Positions 13,600-26,841 of a stretch of 64,000 nt of DNA are shown piece after piece. The notes beneath the pieces are model-generated. The model saw nothing but the letters and a program-made list of their open reading frames with translations, was not told the origin of the DNA and did no database searches. Origin of the DNA: Sorghum bicolor (lineage: Eukaryota > Streptophyta > Magnoliopsida > Poales > Poaceae); assembly GCF_000003195.3 (NCBI RefSeq), contig NC_012872.2, forward strand, positions 55,533,695 to 55,597,694, in the 5' to 3' direction. The translations under genes were made by a program, and so were the position numbers. Position 1 is the first letter of the stretch. Every line of letters begins with the position of its first letter.

Positions 13600-13842
13600 G
13601 GCCTTGTTTAGTTCTGAAAAAATTTCGGATTTCGCTACTGTAGTACTTTCGTTTTTATTTGTCAAATATTGTCCAATCATAAACTAACTAGGATCAAAAG
13701 ATTCGTCTCGCGATTTATAGACAAACTGTGTAATTAGTTTTTATTTTCGTCTCTATTTAATGCTTCATGCATGTGCCACAATATTCGATGTGACGGGGAA
13801 TCTTGAAAACTTTTTGGATTTCGGGGTGAACTAAACAAGGCC
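13600..13842. mobile_element. Tourist-like MITE, GGCCTTGTTTAG family
   Basis: A 243-bp element starting GGCCTTGTTTAGTTCTG and ending GAACTAAACAAGGCC. It is flanked by CTA on both sides (13597-13599, 13843-13845). The interior carries the family core with AAGATTCGTCTCGCGATTTA and TAATGCTTCATGCATGTG. Non-coding. Confidence 0.88.
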
Positions 13843-13845
13843 CTA

Positions 13846-15601
13846 TCCTCTCTCATCTCGCTCCTCATGAGTTATGATCTGTCCCTTGCAAGCCTTAGGC
13901 TTTTGCAGGGAGACAAGTGGATGTGGGTTTATGCATGATGTGGCCGTCGATTGATTGGGAAAGGAACACTGTGGGAGCGTACACGCAACGGCTACCTGTA
14001 GGCTCCGGATCAGGAACGCAGGGCTACAAATGCGACGGAGGAATGGATGAATGGGGTGCCATGTGATCACATTCACGATGGCAGTGGCAGGCATGTAGAG
14101 AGAGAGGTTGGATGAGGGACACATCTCGCTATGGATGGCATGCTATACTGCTGGGACCTCACATCCGCAACCTCCTCCTCTCTCGCTCTCTCTGCAATAC
14201 TGAAACATCATTACGACTCTCTGTATCAATGTTTGTTCTCTTGGCCCAGATCGGGAGCAGTGCAAACACAATACTCCTACTACTGAGCTCATCAATCACT
14301 TGTCTCACAGCAGGATGCATGCGAATATGCGATGCAAGTCACGAGAGAGAGGGCCACCGGGCGGGCGGGCCTGCAGAGACGACGACGTACGCTGCTGCGG
14401 CCGGGAGCGAGTCTCGCTATAGTGCCGCCGCCGCCGCAGCTCAGCATGCGCGTCGGGCGTCCCCTTGCGCAGGCGCGCAGCTGAGGGACATCCCATATGC
14501 ATCCACCCAAAGCGCACCAGAGAGACGACACGACGAGGAGAAAGGCGCGAGCGTACTGTTGACTGATTTATTATGAAAGAAAAATACTGCTGAATGGCTA
14601 AGTAGATTCGACTGATAAATCCAAATAAATAAGTGTGGATGCCTGGGCGGCAGCGCGGGCCGGGACTTGTACAATGTACAGCACAGGGGCACATGGCATA
14701 CTACGTCACGTGTACTGCTGTGTGCCATGTACTACTACTACCAATGGATGCAAGTACTGGTACGTCGTCGTCGTCGTCGTCGCACAGTAGATTTGGGGGT
14801 ATATTTTTTGTGAGCCCGGCCCGGGTGTGTGCACTGTGCACACGTCAAATTCCAAGGCACTGTGCAGGCGTTGCCTACAGCAGCTACTCCGTGTGCTACG
14901 TGAGGCAAGTAATTTTAATTAGTTACCGGCTGGAGCGGTGGTGAATTAAGTTTGTACAGGACCACCACAGCATATGTGCCATGAACGGATAACTCCAGGC
15001 TGACGTGGCGCTGGAACTTTCTCGTGCAGTCGTGCATGCTCCACAGCTCTAGGGCCGGGAATCCATCCATCCATCCAGCTGTGAAGTCACTGCAGAGAGA
15101 GAGAGATAGAGAGAGAACGCCACAACGGTCACCATTCAAGTTGCATTGCATTATTATTCCTGTATGTACGTACACGGATAGACGCATCGATGCATGCACC
15201 TCTAGTAGCAGCGTGTTGTACCCTCACTTACCTGTACACAAGAAATGCCATGCATGTTGTACCCTCCCTAGTGCGGCTATTGCCATTGCCATGCATGCAT
15301 AGTTGTGTGTGTGCGCGTGCGTGGTGTGAGAGAGAGAACCGAGAGAGCAGGACGTACACAAAGAGAGATTATAGTTTATTCACTCGTCCGAAAAGTCGTG
15401 TCTAAAACTATTGTTGGCTGATTTATTATAAGAGAAAAATACTGCTGACGAAAACGAACACACACTATTTTTAGAGGAACGAAAGAAGAGTGAGTAGTAG
15501 ATAAGAAGTGCATAGGGTCCACCGGTGCTTGCTACTAGGTAGAGAATCCAATGCAAGCAAGGGATCCTGATCCAAACTCCCAAATCCATGTGTCACTGTT
15601 A
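13846..15601. other. intergenic stretch, no gene seen
   Basis: Mixed composition with a GC-rich patch at about 14340-14560 that opens spurious ORFs on both strands. It also contains a short GTC trinucleotide repeat near 14763-14783 and two fragments of a hAT-like grass MITE, recognisable by GACTGATTTATTATGAAAGA at about 14560-14640 and GGCTGATTTATTATAAGAGA at about 15415-15465. No splice-consistent coding pattern was found. Confidence 0.5.
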
Positions 15602-15808
15602 GGCCAGTCTCAATATATGTTTCATAAGAGTGTCATGCACATTAAATAGGGTGCCATATAAGCAAAATTGCTGACTTGGACAGAGTCATTAAATGAAGGA
15701 GTTTCATCAGATGAGAGAGGAGTTTCATCTCTATGAAACTCTTGTGGCTCGGTTATCTAGTTTATAGTCTTGCTAACTGTGTCATGAAACTATGTATTGA
15801 GACTGACC
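15602..15808. mobile_element. TIR MITE with TTA target duplication
   Basis: A 207-bp element with long imperfect inverted repeats: left GGCCAGTCTCAATATATG, right end CATGTATTGAGACTGACC-like with TTTCAT/ATGAAAC continuing inward. It is flanked by TTA (15599-15601, 15809-15811). Non-coding. It is a different family from the GGCCTTGTTTA MITEs. Confidence 0.82.
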
Positions 15809-16394
15809 TTACGCGTCATCTTCCTCGCCCTAATCATAGATGTGTAGTACTATTAGTTAGTTATTAATAGTTATTACTGGATCAAACGGTCCTAACAACA
15901 AGCAAGCAAATGCAAATGCAAAGCAAAGCGCAGATCACCGCAGTCGATGACCATCGGCGGCATCGAGGAGGTGAAATTCCAAAAGCTCACGTCACCATGT
16001 GGCGCCGCACGTGCCGCGACGCCACACTTCACGTGGCGACTGGCGATGCGGGAGGGGGACTGGAGGGAGGGGACCCCGCGATCGCCTAGGGGCGTCATGG
16101 TGCGGGCTACTGCGGCCTTTTCAGCGCCGGGGCCGTAGGTGGTGACGTCACTCGCACCCGCTCAAGCAAAGCAACCTCGGCCCGCGTGCCCAACTGCCCA
16201 TCAGGCCGTCATGCACAGACTCCTCCAGCATAACCCTTTGATTACACTATGCCACTGCCTGCTGTTATGTGCTGTGCTGGAGTACTACTATCTTTACGGC
16301 TGCTTCTGAGATGCTCAACACTTGTCACGGAAAAAAAGTAGGTACAGTAGGAGTATTGTTTTAAGAATGTATGAAAATTTTAGATAATATAAGG

Positions 16395-16590
16395 TGCTCC
16401 CTCTGTCATAAAAAAATATAATTCTCACTTTTCGAAAAATCGAATGATTTGAACTTCGACCAAAGTTATAAAAAAATACCATTAGGTCAATTACACAATA
16501 TATTTTTTTCTATATTTATCTGAAAACATAAATGGTAATATTATTCATGGTAAATTTAGTTAAACTTAAGCTTGTATGACTGACATTTTT
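16395..16590. mobile_element. Stowaway-like remnant
   Basis: It begins CTCCCTCTGTCATAAAAAAA, the typical Stowaway opening, and runs into AT-rich non-coding sequence. The right end is degenerate, so limits are approximate. The stretch 15812-16394 shows a modest GC-rich patch at about 15940-16200 and no gene. Confidence 0.4.
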
Positions 16591-16734
16591 TTATTGAGAG
16601 AGAGAGAGCACATCATATCCAACTTGATCCCTCCTTGGCTTCTCTCTAGGGAGTGAGACTACCTAGAGGGACAGAGATATATGGTCATATTAATTATTAT
16701 ATGTAGTGGTTCTCCTTGTATTCCATTTGCATGT

Positions 16735-17050
16735 CTCGTTTGGATCCATCAACTAATTATTAGTTGTGTTAGCTAAAAGAAACTAGCCAATAACTAATTA
16801 TTAGCTGGACGATAGGTAAAATATTAGTTGGCTTAGACCATATTTGGATCAAGAAGATAGTTGATAGCTGCTATTCTGCTAATAATTAGTTTCTTGGATC
16901 CAAACAGGTTTTAGCTGATAGCATAGGTAATTGTTAGCTGAATACTCAACTAATAACTATTTCATTAGTTGAACCAAAGTAACTAATTAATAGTAGATAA
17001 TAATAGATGTGGCCTATTAGCTAGCTAACTATTAGCAGCATCCAAACTTT
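16735..17050. mobile_element. MITE with GTTTGGAT termini and internal repeats
   Basis: The left end reads CGTTTGGATCCATCAACTAA and the right end TATTAGCAGCATCCAAAC, forming an imperfect inverted repeat. The interior is full of TAATTATTAGCTG-type words, and a second inward-facing pair (TTTGGATC... at about 16853 and GGATCCAAAC at about 16897) suggests a nested or duplicated copy. Non-coding. Confidence 0.55.
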
Positions 17051-17453
17051 AGCTATATAAAAATGCCCTAACCGCTAACTAACCTGGGATTCCCTGCTGC
17101 ACTCGTGCTGTTTAAAAAATCAGAAGCAAGAAAGCGAGAAACTCCAGTCACAAACTACCGGACATGCAGCAGCAAGTTGTCTCCTTTTTCGCAGTAAAGG
17201 AGGGGGGTTTTTTATTTTTGGACAACAGCAGTAAAGGAGTTGTCTTGCAGGCGCAGGTGCCAGCAAGTTGCCAATTTAGTTTCATCATCATAAATCAGTA
17301 ACAAAAGAAAAAAATAGTAGGCAATAAACACATTATACGGCCATTTCCATGCCCCACCCGGTGGGCTTCTCTCTTGGGCCCCAAGCACGGAGACGGCGTG
17401 GGCCTCGCTTGGGCTTTGTTCATTGGCTCATTGCGCTGCCAAATGTTGGCAGC

Positions 17454-17514
17454 CAACAACGTGCCATGGCGATTCTCAAAAAAAAAAAAAAAAAAAAACA
17501 ACGTGCCATGGCAT
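17454..17514 (+). repeat. poly(A) micro-insertion with direct flanking repeats
   Basis: CAACGTGCCATGGC occurs on both sides of a short insert made of GATTCTC followed by about 19-20 A residues. An A-tail bounded by a long direct repeat is the signature of target-primed retroposition, here with almost no body sequence. Polymerase slippage with a local duplication is the alternative. Confidence 0.5.
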
Positions 17515-20500
17515 CCCATATTGTATCCTCGGCCACACATTGCCATTGGTACCCCCCAGCCGCTTTGTACTCTTGCTCACTGCTCATCACATTATTAGCT
17601 AGGCATGTAAAATAAAAAAAATCCTTCACAATTATATGCACTGGCTTCTCTGATTGATAGCATCAGCTAAGTACTGCTGCCACAAGCCCTACCATGCATG
17701 ACGAATGGGATGTTGTCAAGCAGGACCCAGTGCTCTTGTGCTGTGATGTCACCTTTCAGATGAGATCTACCAGAAACATATACCAGCTTTGACACACAAG
17801 CCATCTCTGTCACATTACATGCGTGGCTCACATATGTCAAGCACAAGGCACCAAGGCCGTAGTTGCCACGAGCTAGCAAAAGCCTTCAGCTTTATTTTGC
17901 ATTGTTTGGTTTGGTTGGAGTGGGGTTCTGGAGATATCATGTGCAAGCCCAATACAGAGAGAATCTGCCTCTGTGCAGACACAAAGGAAAGCCATGTTTC
18001 CCCATGATGGATCCTTCCCTGGGAGGCTGAGATGCTCTGTCTCTCTAGTCTCTAGCTGTGTGACGCCATGACCTACCTGAAAAGTTGCAATAAGGGGGTG
18101 TGTGTGTGTGTGTCTCTGTGACGGTGTGTGTGCGCTCAACCCTTTTTATAAAAAGGATGCAGCCTTTTTGCCCAGATGGAGATGGAGCGCATCATGGTAC
18201 AGCTGCTCCAGTCATTAGTGGCGCCATTATAACCAAATAGTTAGATTGGGGGCAGGGAAATAATGTGCATGCCTGCCTAATGCAACTTGCAATTGTCAGT
18301 CTTTCAGATCAGAGGAGGAGCCAATTGAAAGCGCCATGAATTAGGATCATGGTAGATGGTACAAGGAAAAAAATCCAGGCATGATGCTCCTGTCTTGTTT
18401 TGCTTGTTCTAATCCTTTTGTTTCTATGACAAGGTTCTTTTGGTTATGAGTCTTAATGAGTTTTAGTCCCCCACTCTCCTGAATTTAGTTTGTCTGACCA
18501 GCTGCCCCTCCCTAAACACAATCTAAAACATTTTGATGTAAAAAAAACTAATGGTTCAGTGATATGGGATCTTTTGCTGGCAATGAATTCTCCCCAACAG
18601 TCCACTTCTCAGTCTCAGTCAAAGGACACAATCGAAGCAAACTAGTTCAGCATCTTTGAGATGGATTCAACATCTCGAACTAGATTCAACATCTTGACCT
18701 TCATCCTTTAATAATGCTAGACAAAATTTATGTCTCTTCTTGTAATATATTCCCTCCGTTTCAAATTATAGTTCACCTTACCTTTTTCTAAGCCAAACTT
18801 CTTTAATTTTGATAGAGTTTATAGAAAACGTACCAACATCTACAAAAACTGATTTTAACAAAATATTTCATTTGAACCTATAAGGTTAGTAGATTTTCCG
18901 AAAAATTTGACAAAAGTTACACAAGTTTCACTTAGGGTAAAATCGAAATGAAATAAAATTTGGAATGGATAGAGTAGCGCTCTCCATTCGATGCCTGACA
19001 AAACTATGTTTCTTCTTATTGAGCATAGAGATAGATCCCTTCAGCGTCACACACACATAACTGAGCTGTTGCTTGCATTCAACTACAGGCCTTGCACATC
19101 TCAAGGCAAATTAAGGCTCTGATCAAAACCAAAGATAAACAAACTACTGCTGCCACTACAATGGGAAGACAGCCGGGGTCCATGGCTCATATAATAAAAA
19201 ATTTCCAAATAGCATTAACTAACTCAACTCCGATCCAACATAGACCAATCACACTTCCTCAACCGGTCATATACCACTTTTTAGCCAAGATCTGCATGCA
19301 CAACTCTTCTTCTTCAAATCTGCATGGTTTTCATCAGTAGTAACATACTACTGATGAAGTGTCAAAGTAGTACGGTCAAACAATTTTAACTGCACATGCC
19401 CTGTTTTCATTAGCGATGTAATGGTATTTAGTACTAGTATTTACTGTGCTTCCTCCCTTGGATCCTTGCGGGCCTTGGTCCTCATTGGACCTAATTGGGT
19501 TAGTTACATATTGTCATAGTACACTGTACTGGATAAGCTACAGCAACGACTCTTGTTTTGTAATCTTGAGGCATTGCTACATTTGACCCATCTTGGTCAT
19601 GAAGCAACTGCACAGCTTTGAACAGGCAAAGCTAACAAAGTGTACTAGTTATATGTAGAAATTAAATTAATTACCAGGGAAGTTTGGTCAAGTTTAATTT
19701 ATTACAGCTTCACGAATTGTCAACTTGATTCGATAGGTTTACTCTTAAAAACTCATCTAGCATAACACGGCAGCCAGGGGAGGAGGTTATTGGAGAGCAA
19801 GTATCACAGTTCACAAAAAGTACAGCTAACCCCAGTCCTTATGCTAGAAGGTCATATCACATAAATAAAAAGCAAAATGTACTACTATAACTTATCCATT
19901 GTGCCATTCCTGAACTTTTTTTCTCCATCCCTCCCTGGCCCCAAAGGTACCATTCATTAGCTTATGACTCCCAACAAAACAAAGATGTGACTTGTGACTG
20001 GACCAAGCATCTGATCATGCATCATCTATCAGGATTCAGGAGAAGAAAAGGTAAAACAAGAACAAAGTGTGGCACCATCACATTCACAGGTGGAGGGTGT
20101 GATCTGCATTAACTTGGACAGGTGTGCACCCATCTACCTTTTCTCCAGTCTTTAGTTGCATGGTTCACAGGAAGGTGTTACATTTGGCTCCTCCCTTCTC
20201 ACCCTCAACATTTATGCCTAGGCCACTCACCTCACATGCATGCTTGGCTTCTTGCTTGCTCATGCCTTGCAACCACCACCACCACCACCACCATGGCCAT
20301 AAACACCCTTGCATTGCACTGCACTACATTGCATATGACACCTTTTATTGGCATGCATGGGATGGATGGGTGAATGTGTGCAAGTGTTTGTTATGATTAT
20401 TATGCCCTAATGGGTTGGAAGAAATTCAACTAACAGGTTCAATTGTTTCACTTTCACCATGGCCTGGATCTGGGACAGGCAGATCTGCCCCCTTGCAGGA

Positions 20501-23050
20501 TGCTTGCTGTTACCATGCTCCAACTGATTCACCATTTGTGCCACCATGCCCAAAACCCAGCGGCTGCTGAGTTCCCCTCTGCAGGGCCAGAAACTGCAAT
20601 GGATTCAAGCTTCACACACACTGCCTGCTGCTGCAGCTCCCCTTTTATAATAATGGGAAGCAATGATTAACAATGTGAGGGCAAGCTTGCTTTATCTTTC
20701 CATCTATGCAGTGCAGGCCACAGTGAAGTATAAATATGCCCCTGCTCTAGCCAATGGGACACAAAAGGAGAGCTTCTTCAGCTGAATACACTGAACCTTC
20801 ACATGAAAAGGCCTGAAATCTTTTTCCATGACACGCACAGATCTTGTCGTCCTCTAAAACCACACTTATCCAACTAAACCACACTTTATATGTGTATAAT
20901 CACATGCTTTTTACATAGTTTATTATCACTTCAATTCGCTCCAGCCAATGGTTGCAAAGAGACAGCTCTGTTTCTTTGCTAAGACAATGATGTCTTTGTT
21001 GTTAATCAAGCTCCTTTTTTTCCCCCTTGGTACAGTGCAATGGAATCTATGGAGAGCTCAGTTCTGGTAAGTGCACAGAATGAGGGGGCAGACCAGTTAT
21101 CCCCTCCCCTCACTCTGGGCCTGCCTGCTGACAGCCTGCACATGGCCTCATGGGATCAAATCTCATTGTTAAAGGCTTGCAAATCTTGCAAACATGGCTT
21201 GGCACACACTACTATAGTGGTTTCCCTTATTCCACTCCCAGCTGTTCCTAGAACTAATCTGGGTTAACTGCTTGGAGGGCTTTTCAAATGCTCACAGATC
21301 AGGGAAAGGTTAGAGGCTATGAGGACACAACCATTGCTGCTTGTTCCTACCATTTGATCTGCAAAATTTTCAGAAGTAACAAATCTAAGATGGATGCCCT
21401 CCTCTACACTACATCTACTGCAGTTTCCTTCATCTCCAGCTCATAGAAATAGTTTCTTTCATATGACATATGAGTAAGCTAAGCAGTTGGCAATTGGCAT
21501 GCATGAACCTAATCTCTCATGCCTCTAATTTAAAAGGCAGACCTTGGGACCATGCATTGGATGTTGTGAACTGTATCAGTATTCTCTTGCTCTCCATCAG
21601 AGAAGGTGATTAACAAAACAGCATGAGTTTCTCGCAGGGTAAACTATTCAACTGGTGTAGTAATTAAGTAGTAATTTGCTTGGATTTAACAACCAGAATG
21701 AGGTGAGTGACATGCACAGAGAGTAAGCAGCAGACCAGACATCTCTGGGTGCATCACAAACAGCAGCACCCTCTGCTCCCAGATTTGGTAGTATATCACC
21801 ACTTGTGCTATCCACTGAATAAGCTGTGGAGGCAAACTGAAGCGCGCACACCCATCTATACATGATTCCCCTGTGTGCACCTCTGTTGCCATGAACTGCA
21901 GGCCCTGCTGCATACGTATATACAGCAGCCACACACATCTCGATGCACGATGGACGGTTCCGGATCGCCGACGTGGCTGATTACTGATTAGCATGGCCGC
22001 CAGCCGCCAGGCCTTCGTCTTCCCTGATCAACTAACCAATCCAATCACACATGCATGCACCTTGTGCACGATTAAACAACAGCATGCAGTGGCAGCTGGA
22101 CGGCACATGATCAGCTAGCTGCTGATCCTGCCTTGTAATATTCCATTGTAGATCATGTCCAGCTTTGGGCTTGGAAGTAGATTTGTCTTGGAGGGAGAGA
22201 ATTGGGAGCAGGAGCAGGACGGAGCCACGGCTACCTCTTGCACTGCTAACCCAGGGATTAGGGCGCTAAGCATATTTTATAACTACCGACCAAGCCGAAA
22301 GGAGTAGTAGGGCCTTGGGCTTTGAAAATAATCTGTCTCCCCTAAGCAAAACACATGCACGGCCAAGGATGAGACAGCCCTGTGTGTTGTGTGCTGCCAA
22401 TGAGCTTAGTTATGCCTGCATCTGGACTGAATTAAATAGAGCTGATGCTAGTGTAGTTTTCTCTTGTGGACAACTGATGCATCCTATCCTAGTTAATTCG
22501 TTCTAGGATCCCATGCACAGTCAAACTACCCTACATAAACTTATATGCCTAGACGACTGGCCATTTTCAAATCTAGCTCGGCTAGACCTAGACTTATTTA
22601 TATTTGTCCTAGTAGCTTAATTACTAATGCATATTTCTGCAAATTTCTTTTTTTGTAACGGTCAACTACTTAACATGGATGCCATGTATCATCTCAAGGT
22701 CTAAAACGATGCACACACTGGTTATTGCTGTTAGCTGAATGATGAGTGCCTGCAAAACAAAAGTGCCATTTGTACTAGTTGAACTTTTTTAGGGCATCAC
22801 TTTCAGCTCTTGGACCTTTTGGGCAGCAGCAGTTTAGCTAGCTAGCTAGGCCTAACGACAGCCCACAGAATCACACAGGTAGACAAAAGGCTGGAAAACC
22901 GGCAACTAACGCGAGATGATGATTAGTTTATTAGTGACTTTAATTTGTTCGTACTAAACACGCGTGTTCGGGCGTGCAGTGCGTAACAAGAAAAAGCCTT
23001 TGCTCGTGCCCTTCTTTTCATGTGAGACGCGAGTACCAGCTGTAGTTAGT
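17515..23050. other. intergenic stretch, no gene recognised
   Basis: Mostly single-copy-looking, moderately AT-rich DNA with few transposon signatures. One Stowaway-like block lies at about 18750-18976 (opens TTCCCTCCGTTTCAAATTAT). There is a CAC triplet run near 20272-20294 and a short GATCAGCTAGCTGCTGATC palindrome at about 22110. ORFs are short, lack domains and show no splice pattern. I compared it by eye with common plant microRNA sequences and saw none. It may hold regulatory sequence or a non-coding transcript. Confidence 0.45.
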
Positions 23051-23300
23051 ACTCCGTACTCCCTTTGTTAAAAAGAAAATTCTAGTACCCTACAAAAGCA
23101 TGAGTTTACTTAAGCTTTCATGTATAAAAGAATATCAAAATCCAGGATATTAAGTAAATACTATTAGTTTCTTAAGTATATGTTAATAATATAATTATTT
23201 AGACATCATAAATATTAATATTTTTCTAAAAATAGTTAAAATTTAGATAGTTTGATCAAATAGAAAGCTAGAATTATATTGCATCTGTTTGAAATTATAA

Positions 23301-23534
23301 GGGCATGTTTGGTTGGAGATGTTAAAGTTTAACATGTACTGTAGTATTTTATTTTAGTTAGCAATTAATGTCCAATTATGAACTAATTAGATTCAAAAGA
23401 TTCATCTCGCAAATTACTCTCTAGCTATTTTTTTTTAGTTTTGTAAATAGTCTATATTTAGTAGACTATGCATGTGTCCAAACATTCGATGTGATGGGAG
23501 TTAAAGTTTAACAAAAATAACCTAATAACGGGTC
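23301..23534. mobile_element. Tourist-like MITE nested in a Stowaway-like remnant
   Basis: Opens GGGCATGTTTGGTTGGAG with an interior typical of the TTAAAGTTTAACATGTACTG family, flanked by TAA at 23298-23300 and 23535-23537. The right terminus is degenerate. The sequence before it (GCATCTGTTTGAAATTATAA) looks like the opening of a Stowaway-type element that appears to resume after the insertion. A separate AT-rich remnant lies at about 23058-23290. Confidence 0.55.
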
Positions 23535-24128
23535 TAAGATGTTTTGGCGCTGTATATCTAGAAAAGTCAAATCTCATCTAGTGATTTACAATGGAGTAAG
23601 TATTTTTTTTAGACAGTAGTACTCTCTTGACGAGTGAGACGTGTCGTGCAGTGAGTGGCCTCGTTTCTATCCCCTTTTATTAAAATATTACTACCTGTGT
23701 GCACGAGGACAGCCACACAGGTGCGGCGGCACACATCACACGTTGAAAAACGCCTTTGTTTGGTTAGCGCTCCGTCCCTGAGCAAAAAAAAAAAAACCGT
23801 CGTCGTGTCCACACTTACAATACGATGCGTTGTCGTGCCCACACAGTAATATAAGAAACAGAAAAAAGATGGCGGTCTCAATTTTTTCCAGACCCATGCT
23901 TGAATCTTTGCTGGGTTACTCGTACAAAATATTTCTCTGAAAAAAAGCGTGAGAAATGCACCAAACAAGCTAAGCTAGCTAGTTCATGTAACAAAACTTG
24001 ATGGTCATGCAATCAATCATATGTGTAGAGAGGTACGATCACTGCATAGTTTAGTACTAGTACTTATAATATAGCAACGACGAATCTAGGTCGTCCAGGC
24101 GGATGAATGAATATATAACAAGCAATTA

Positions 24129-24930
24129 TTAACACCAAATGTATATATGTCGCGATCGATCGGTCATAAGTATAGCGCAGCAGATCGAAGCACATATATA
24201 GAGAGTATGGTATGGCGTAGTAGTACGTGCAGAAGAAGCTTTATGGTCATCACAGCGGTGCTTAGCGCAAGACGGCACGCACGAGCCCGGCAAGTGCGTC
24301 CCCGGTGAGGTGACCGCGCCTCTGTGTCCAGGTCCAGTCCTCGGATCCGACCGGTCAGCCGGTCTCGTCGTCCTGCTCCTGCTGCGTCGATCCTCTCGAT
24401 CATCCGGCCATGGATCGGATCCGCCACCACCATGCATGTCGATCGTGCGTGCAACAATGTGCATGCGCGCGCGCGCAGGCGGTACCTGCAGGGCCGTCGT
24501 CCGGCGTCCGCGCTGCTCTCGCGCTCGTTCGGCGAGCGGCGACAAGGCACCTTCGGCGGCACGGCACCGGTCCACGCCGCGGAACACACAGCTACAAATA
24601 GATCGATCGATCGGCGCCGCGCGGCCGTCTCGGGGCCGCATGCAGGGCGCGCAGGCAGCTGGGATCGGAGGACTGCGTGGCTGCTGGGCGCGCGCGCGGG
24701 GCAATGAATGATATGATGTGCAGCATGCGCGCGCGGCGTGCCCGCTGGCTGACGGACGGGGGACGACACGATGCATGCATGCATGCATGCATGTGTACGT
24801 GATGCACGGTGCACCCACACTACGTACCCCCACCTGCGCCAAACTGCCAGGGTATCGATCGAGATCGTCGGCGCAAGCACTCTCTTTCGCCTTCGTTTGC
24901 GCGCGCCTGCTTAGTTCACATCCGTAACAA
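24129..24930. other. GC-rich patch without a supported gene
   Basis: Strongly GC-rich sequence with GCGCGC and GCATGC runs (a GCATGCAT ladder at about 24772-24793). It opens long overlapping ORFs on both strands, up to about 238 codons. These look compositional: Arg/Ala/Cys/His-rich, no domain and no splice context. It could be a CpG-rich regulatory island or a decayed 5' exon. Confidence 0.4.
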
Positions 24931-25238
24931 ATCTCAATAATTAGTTAGCGTATTAGTGGGACGTGAAGTTTACTGGATCGCTCAATGACCTACGTATTAA
25001 AACACGTTGTGTATATTATTTCCCCATGTTCTAGAATCTACTAGGATAGACCACACGGCATACCAAGAGGTACGGTGAAGTTAAAAAGATCGAACACCTG
25101 ATAGTTAACTAAACAAAAAATTAAAAAAAAAATGGTGGCTTTGTAACGTGGCAATATAGAGCAATAACCGTACGTGTTGGTGGATTGTTAAAATTTACTC
25201 AAATTCATTCACGAACTCGGTGGAGAAAACAATGGACA

Positions 25239-25395
<157 letters not shown>

Positions 25396-25414
25396 CATCT
25401 ATCATTAGAAAAGA

Positions 25415-25521
25415 CTGTTTGGCTGATAAATCATGACAAAAAGTATTATTGACTGATTTATTGTGAGAGAAAAATATTATTGAATGGCTGACAAATTCGG
25501 CTGATAAGCTCAAGCGAACAG
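25415..25521. mobile_element. hAT-like MITE fragment
   Basis: A 107-bp unit opening CTGTTTGGCTGATAAATC and closing GCTCAAGCGAACAG, with the central TTTATTGTGAGAGAAAAATA core frequent in grass genomes. It starts 22 bp after the TA microsatellite. I could not establish a target duplication. Confidence 0.5.
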
Positions 25522-25859
25522 GCTATAGAATGTGACAAAACGGCACCAAAAATCCTACTAGTACACAATCATCATTCGCGTTGCAACAACGTCACCACCG
25601 TGATTTCACTCGCTTATATTAGGATGACAGGGACGGTGTGCCCGACCTCAACTGTCATGCTAAGTGATACGTACGTACCTACTACTACTACTACTTCTGC
25701 CACGTCAACGTCTCGCTACCAGGTACCAGCAGCTCCATCGTCATCAAAAACAATACAAAAAAATCGGTTAGATGACCCCCCAGAGGAAAATAGTGCAGTT
25801 TTTGTCATGCCCCATCGAAACAAAGGAAAACTCCAACAGAAAAAAATAGAAATGTGTCG

Positions 25860-26340
25860 TTAACCGAAACCGGCCCATGCAAGGGGTGGCCCACATCCTA
25901 GCTGGCGAATCTTTTTCCTCCTCCGGTCGTCCGCAACCGGGGCCACCACACGATCCCACCTTCCCAAGCCCCGCGCGCGACGCCAGCCGTCCGTGGCCGA
26001 GCGGACGGGCACGATCTCACCGGCGCCCCCGCGGCCGTCGCCGTCGCGGTCTGTCCTCGCGGTCGCACGCGCCAGTTGGGAGGAATGAGTAGGCTGCCCG
26101 TTCTGGGAAGGGCGGGCCCGCGTGTCAGACGGCGATGTGGGTCCCACGCCCCTCTCCTCCCGCGGGGGGTGGAAGTGGAAAGCGCGCCACCACCGGTCAT
26201 CATTGGATTTGGACGAGGGAATTTCCGTGCGGGGCCCGGCGCTCTGTCAGCGTCGTAAAAGCGGGGGTGGTACGGAGCTCGGTGAGAAAACAAAAGCCGA
26301 GACCCGTTCGGTCTCGTTTGGGCCACGTGGCCCATGTAGC
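25860..26340. other. GC-rich island, possibly a decayed promoter or exon
   Basis: GC-rich with overlapping ORFs on all frames. It includes a direct run of promoter-like words (GTGGGTCCCACGCCCC at about 26136-26152, GGGCCACGTGGCCCATGTAG at about 26320). No coherent coding sequence follows it. An AT-rich Stowaway-type remnant lies at about 26570-26740. Confidence 0.35.
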
Positions 26341-26841
26341 CCATCCTCTCTTTTTTTTAAAGAAAAAGAAAAATAAAACTTGCAAAATCTGGACGATGCC
26401 AGATGCTGCTTTGAAGAGTGCCACAGGATGTCTCGCTAGTTTGTGGGGGTTCCAATGCACGCCGTTCTCATTGCAAATGGCATGCATGAGTGCATGACCA
26501 CCGTACCCACATTTTACCCATCTTATTTGTTTGTGGCGTAATCAGTCAGGAATATAGTATGAAATGTCCCGTTACATATACTTTCTCCTTTCATAAATTA
26601 TGAAACGCTTTAGCGTTTTTAGATATATTAATTTTACTATACATATAGACATATTGTAAATTTAAGTGCATAGCAAAATCTATATATTAAAAAACTAAAA
26701 TATTTTATAATTTAAAAATAGAAGAAATAATAATTAGTGTTTTTAATGATCACTATCTTTGGGTTGCATGTGCCTGAACCATTTATTATAGGCGACGCAC
26801 TATAACTAGCAGGCATATACAAAAGAAGGTAAGCAAGCTAA

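Noticed and set aside
17515..23050. A known microRNA precursor
   Set aside because: I compared by eye with common conserved plant microRNA sequences and found no match. A systematic search was not possible.
24129..24880. Long overlapping ORFs (about 238 codons minus, 133 plus)
   Set aside because: They sit in a GC-rich patch open in several frames, are rich in Arg/Ala/Cys/His, and show no domain or splice context.
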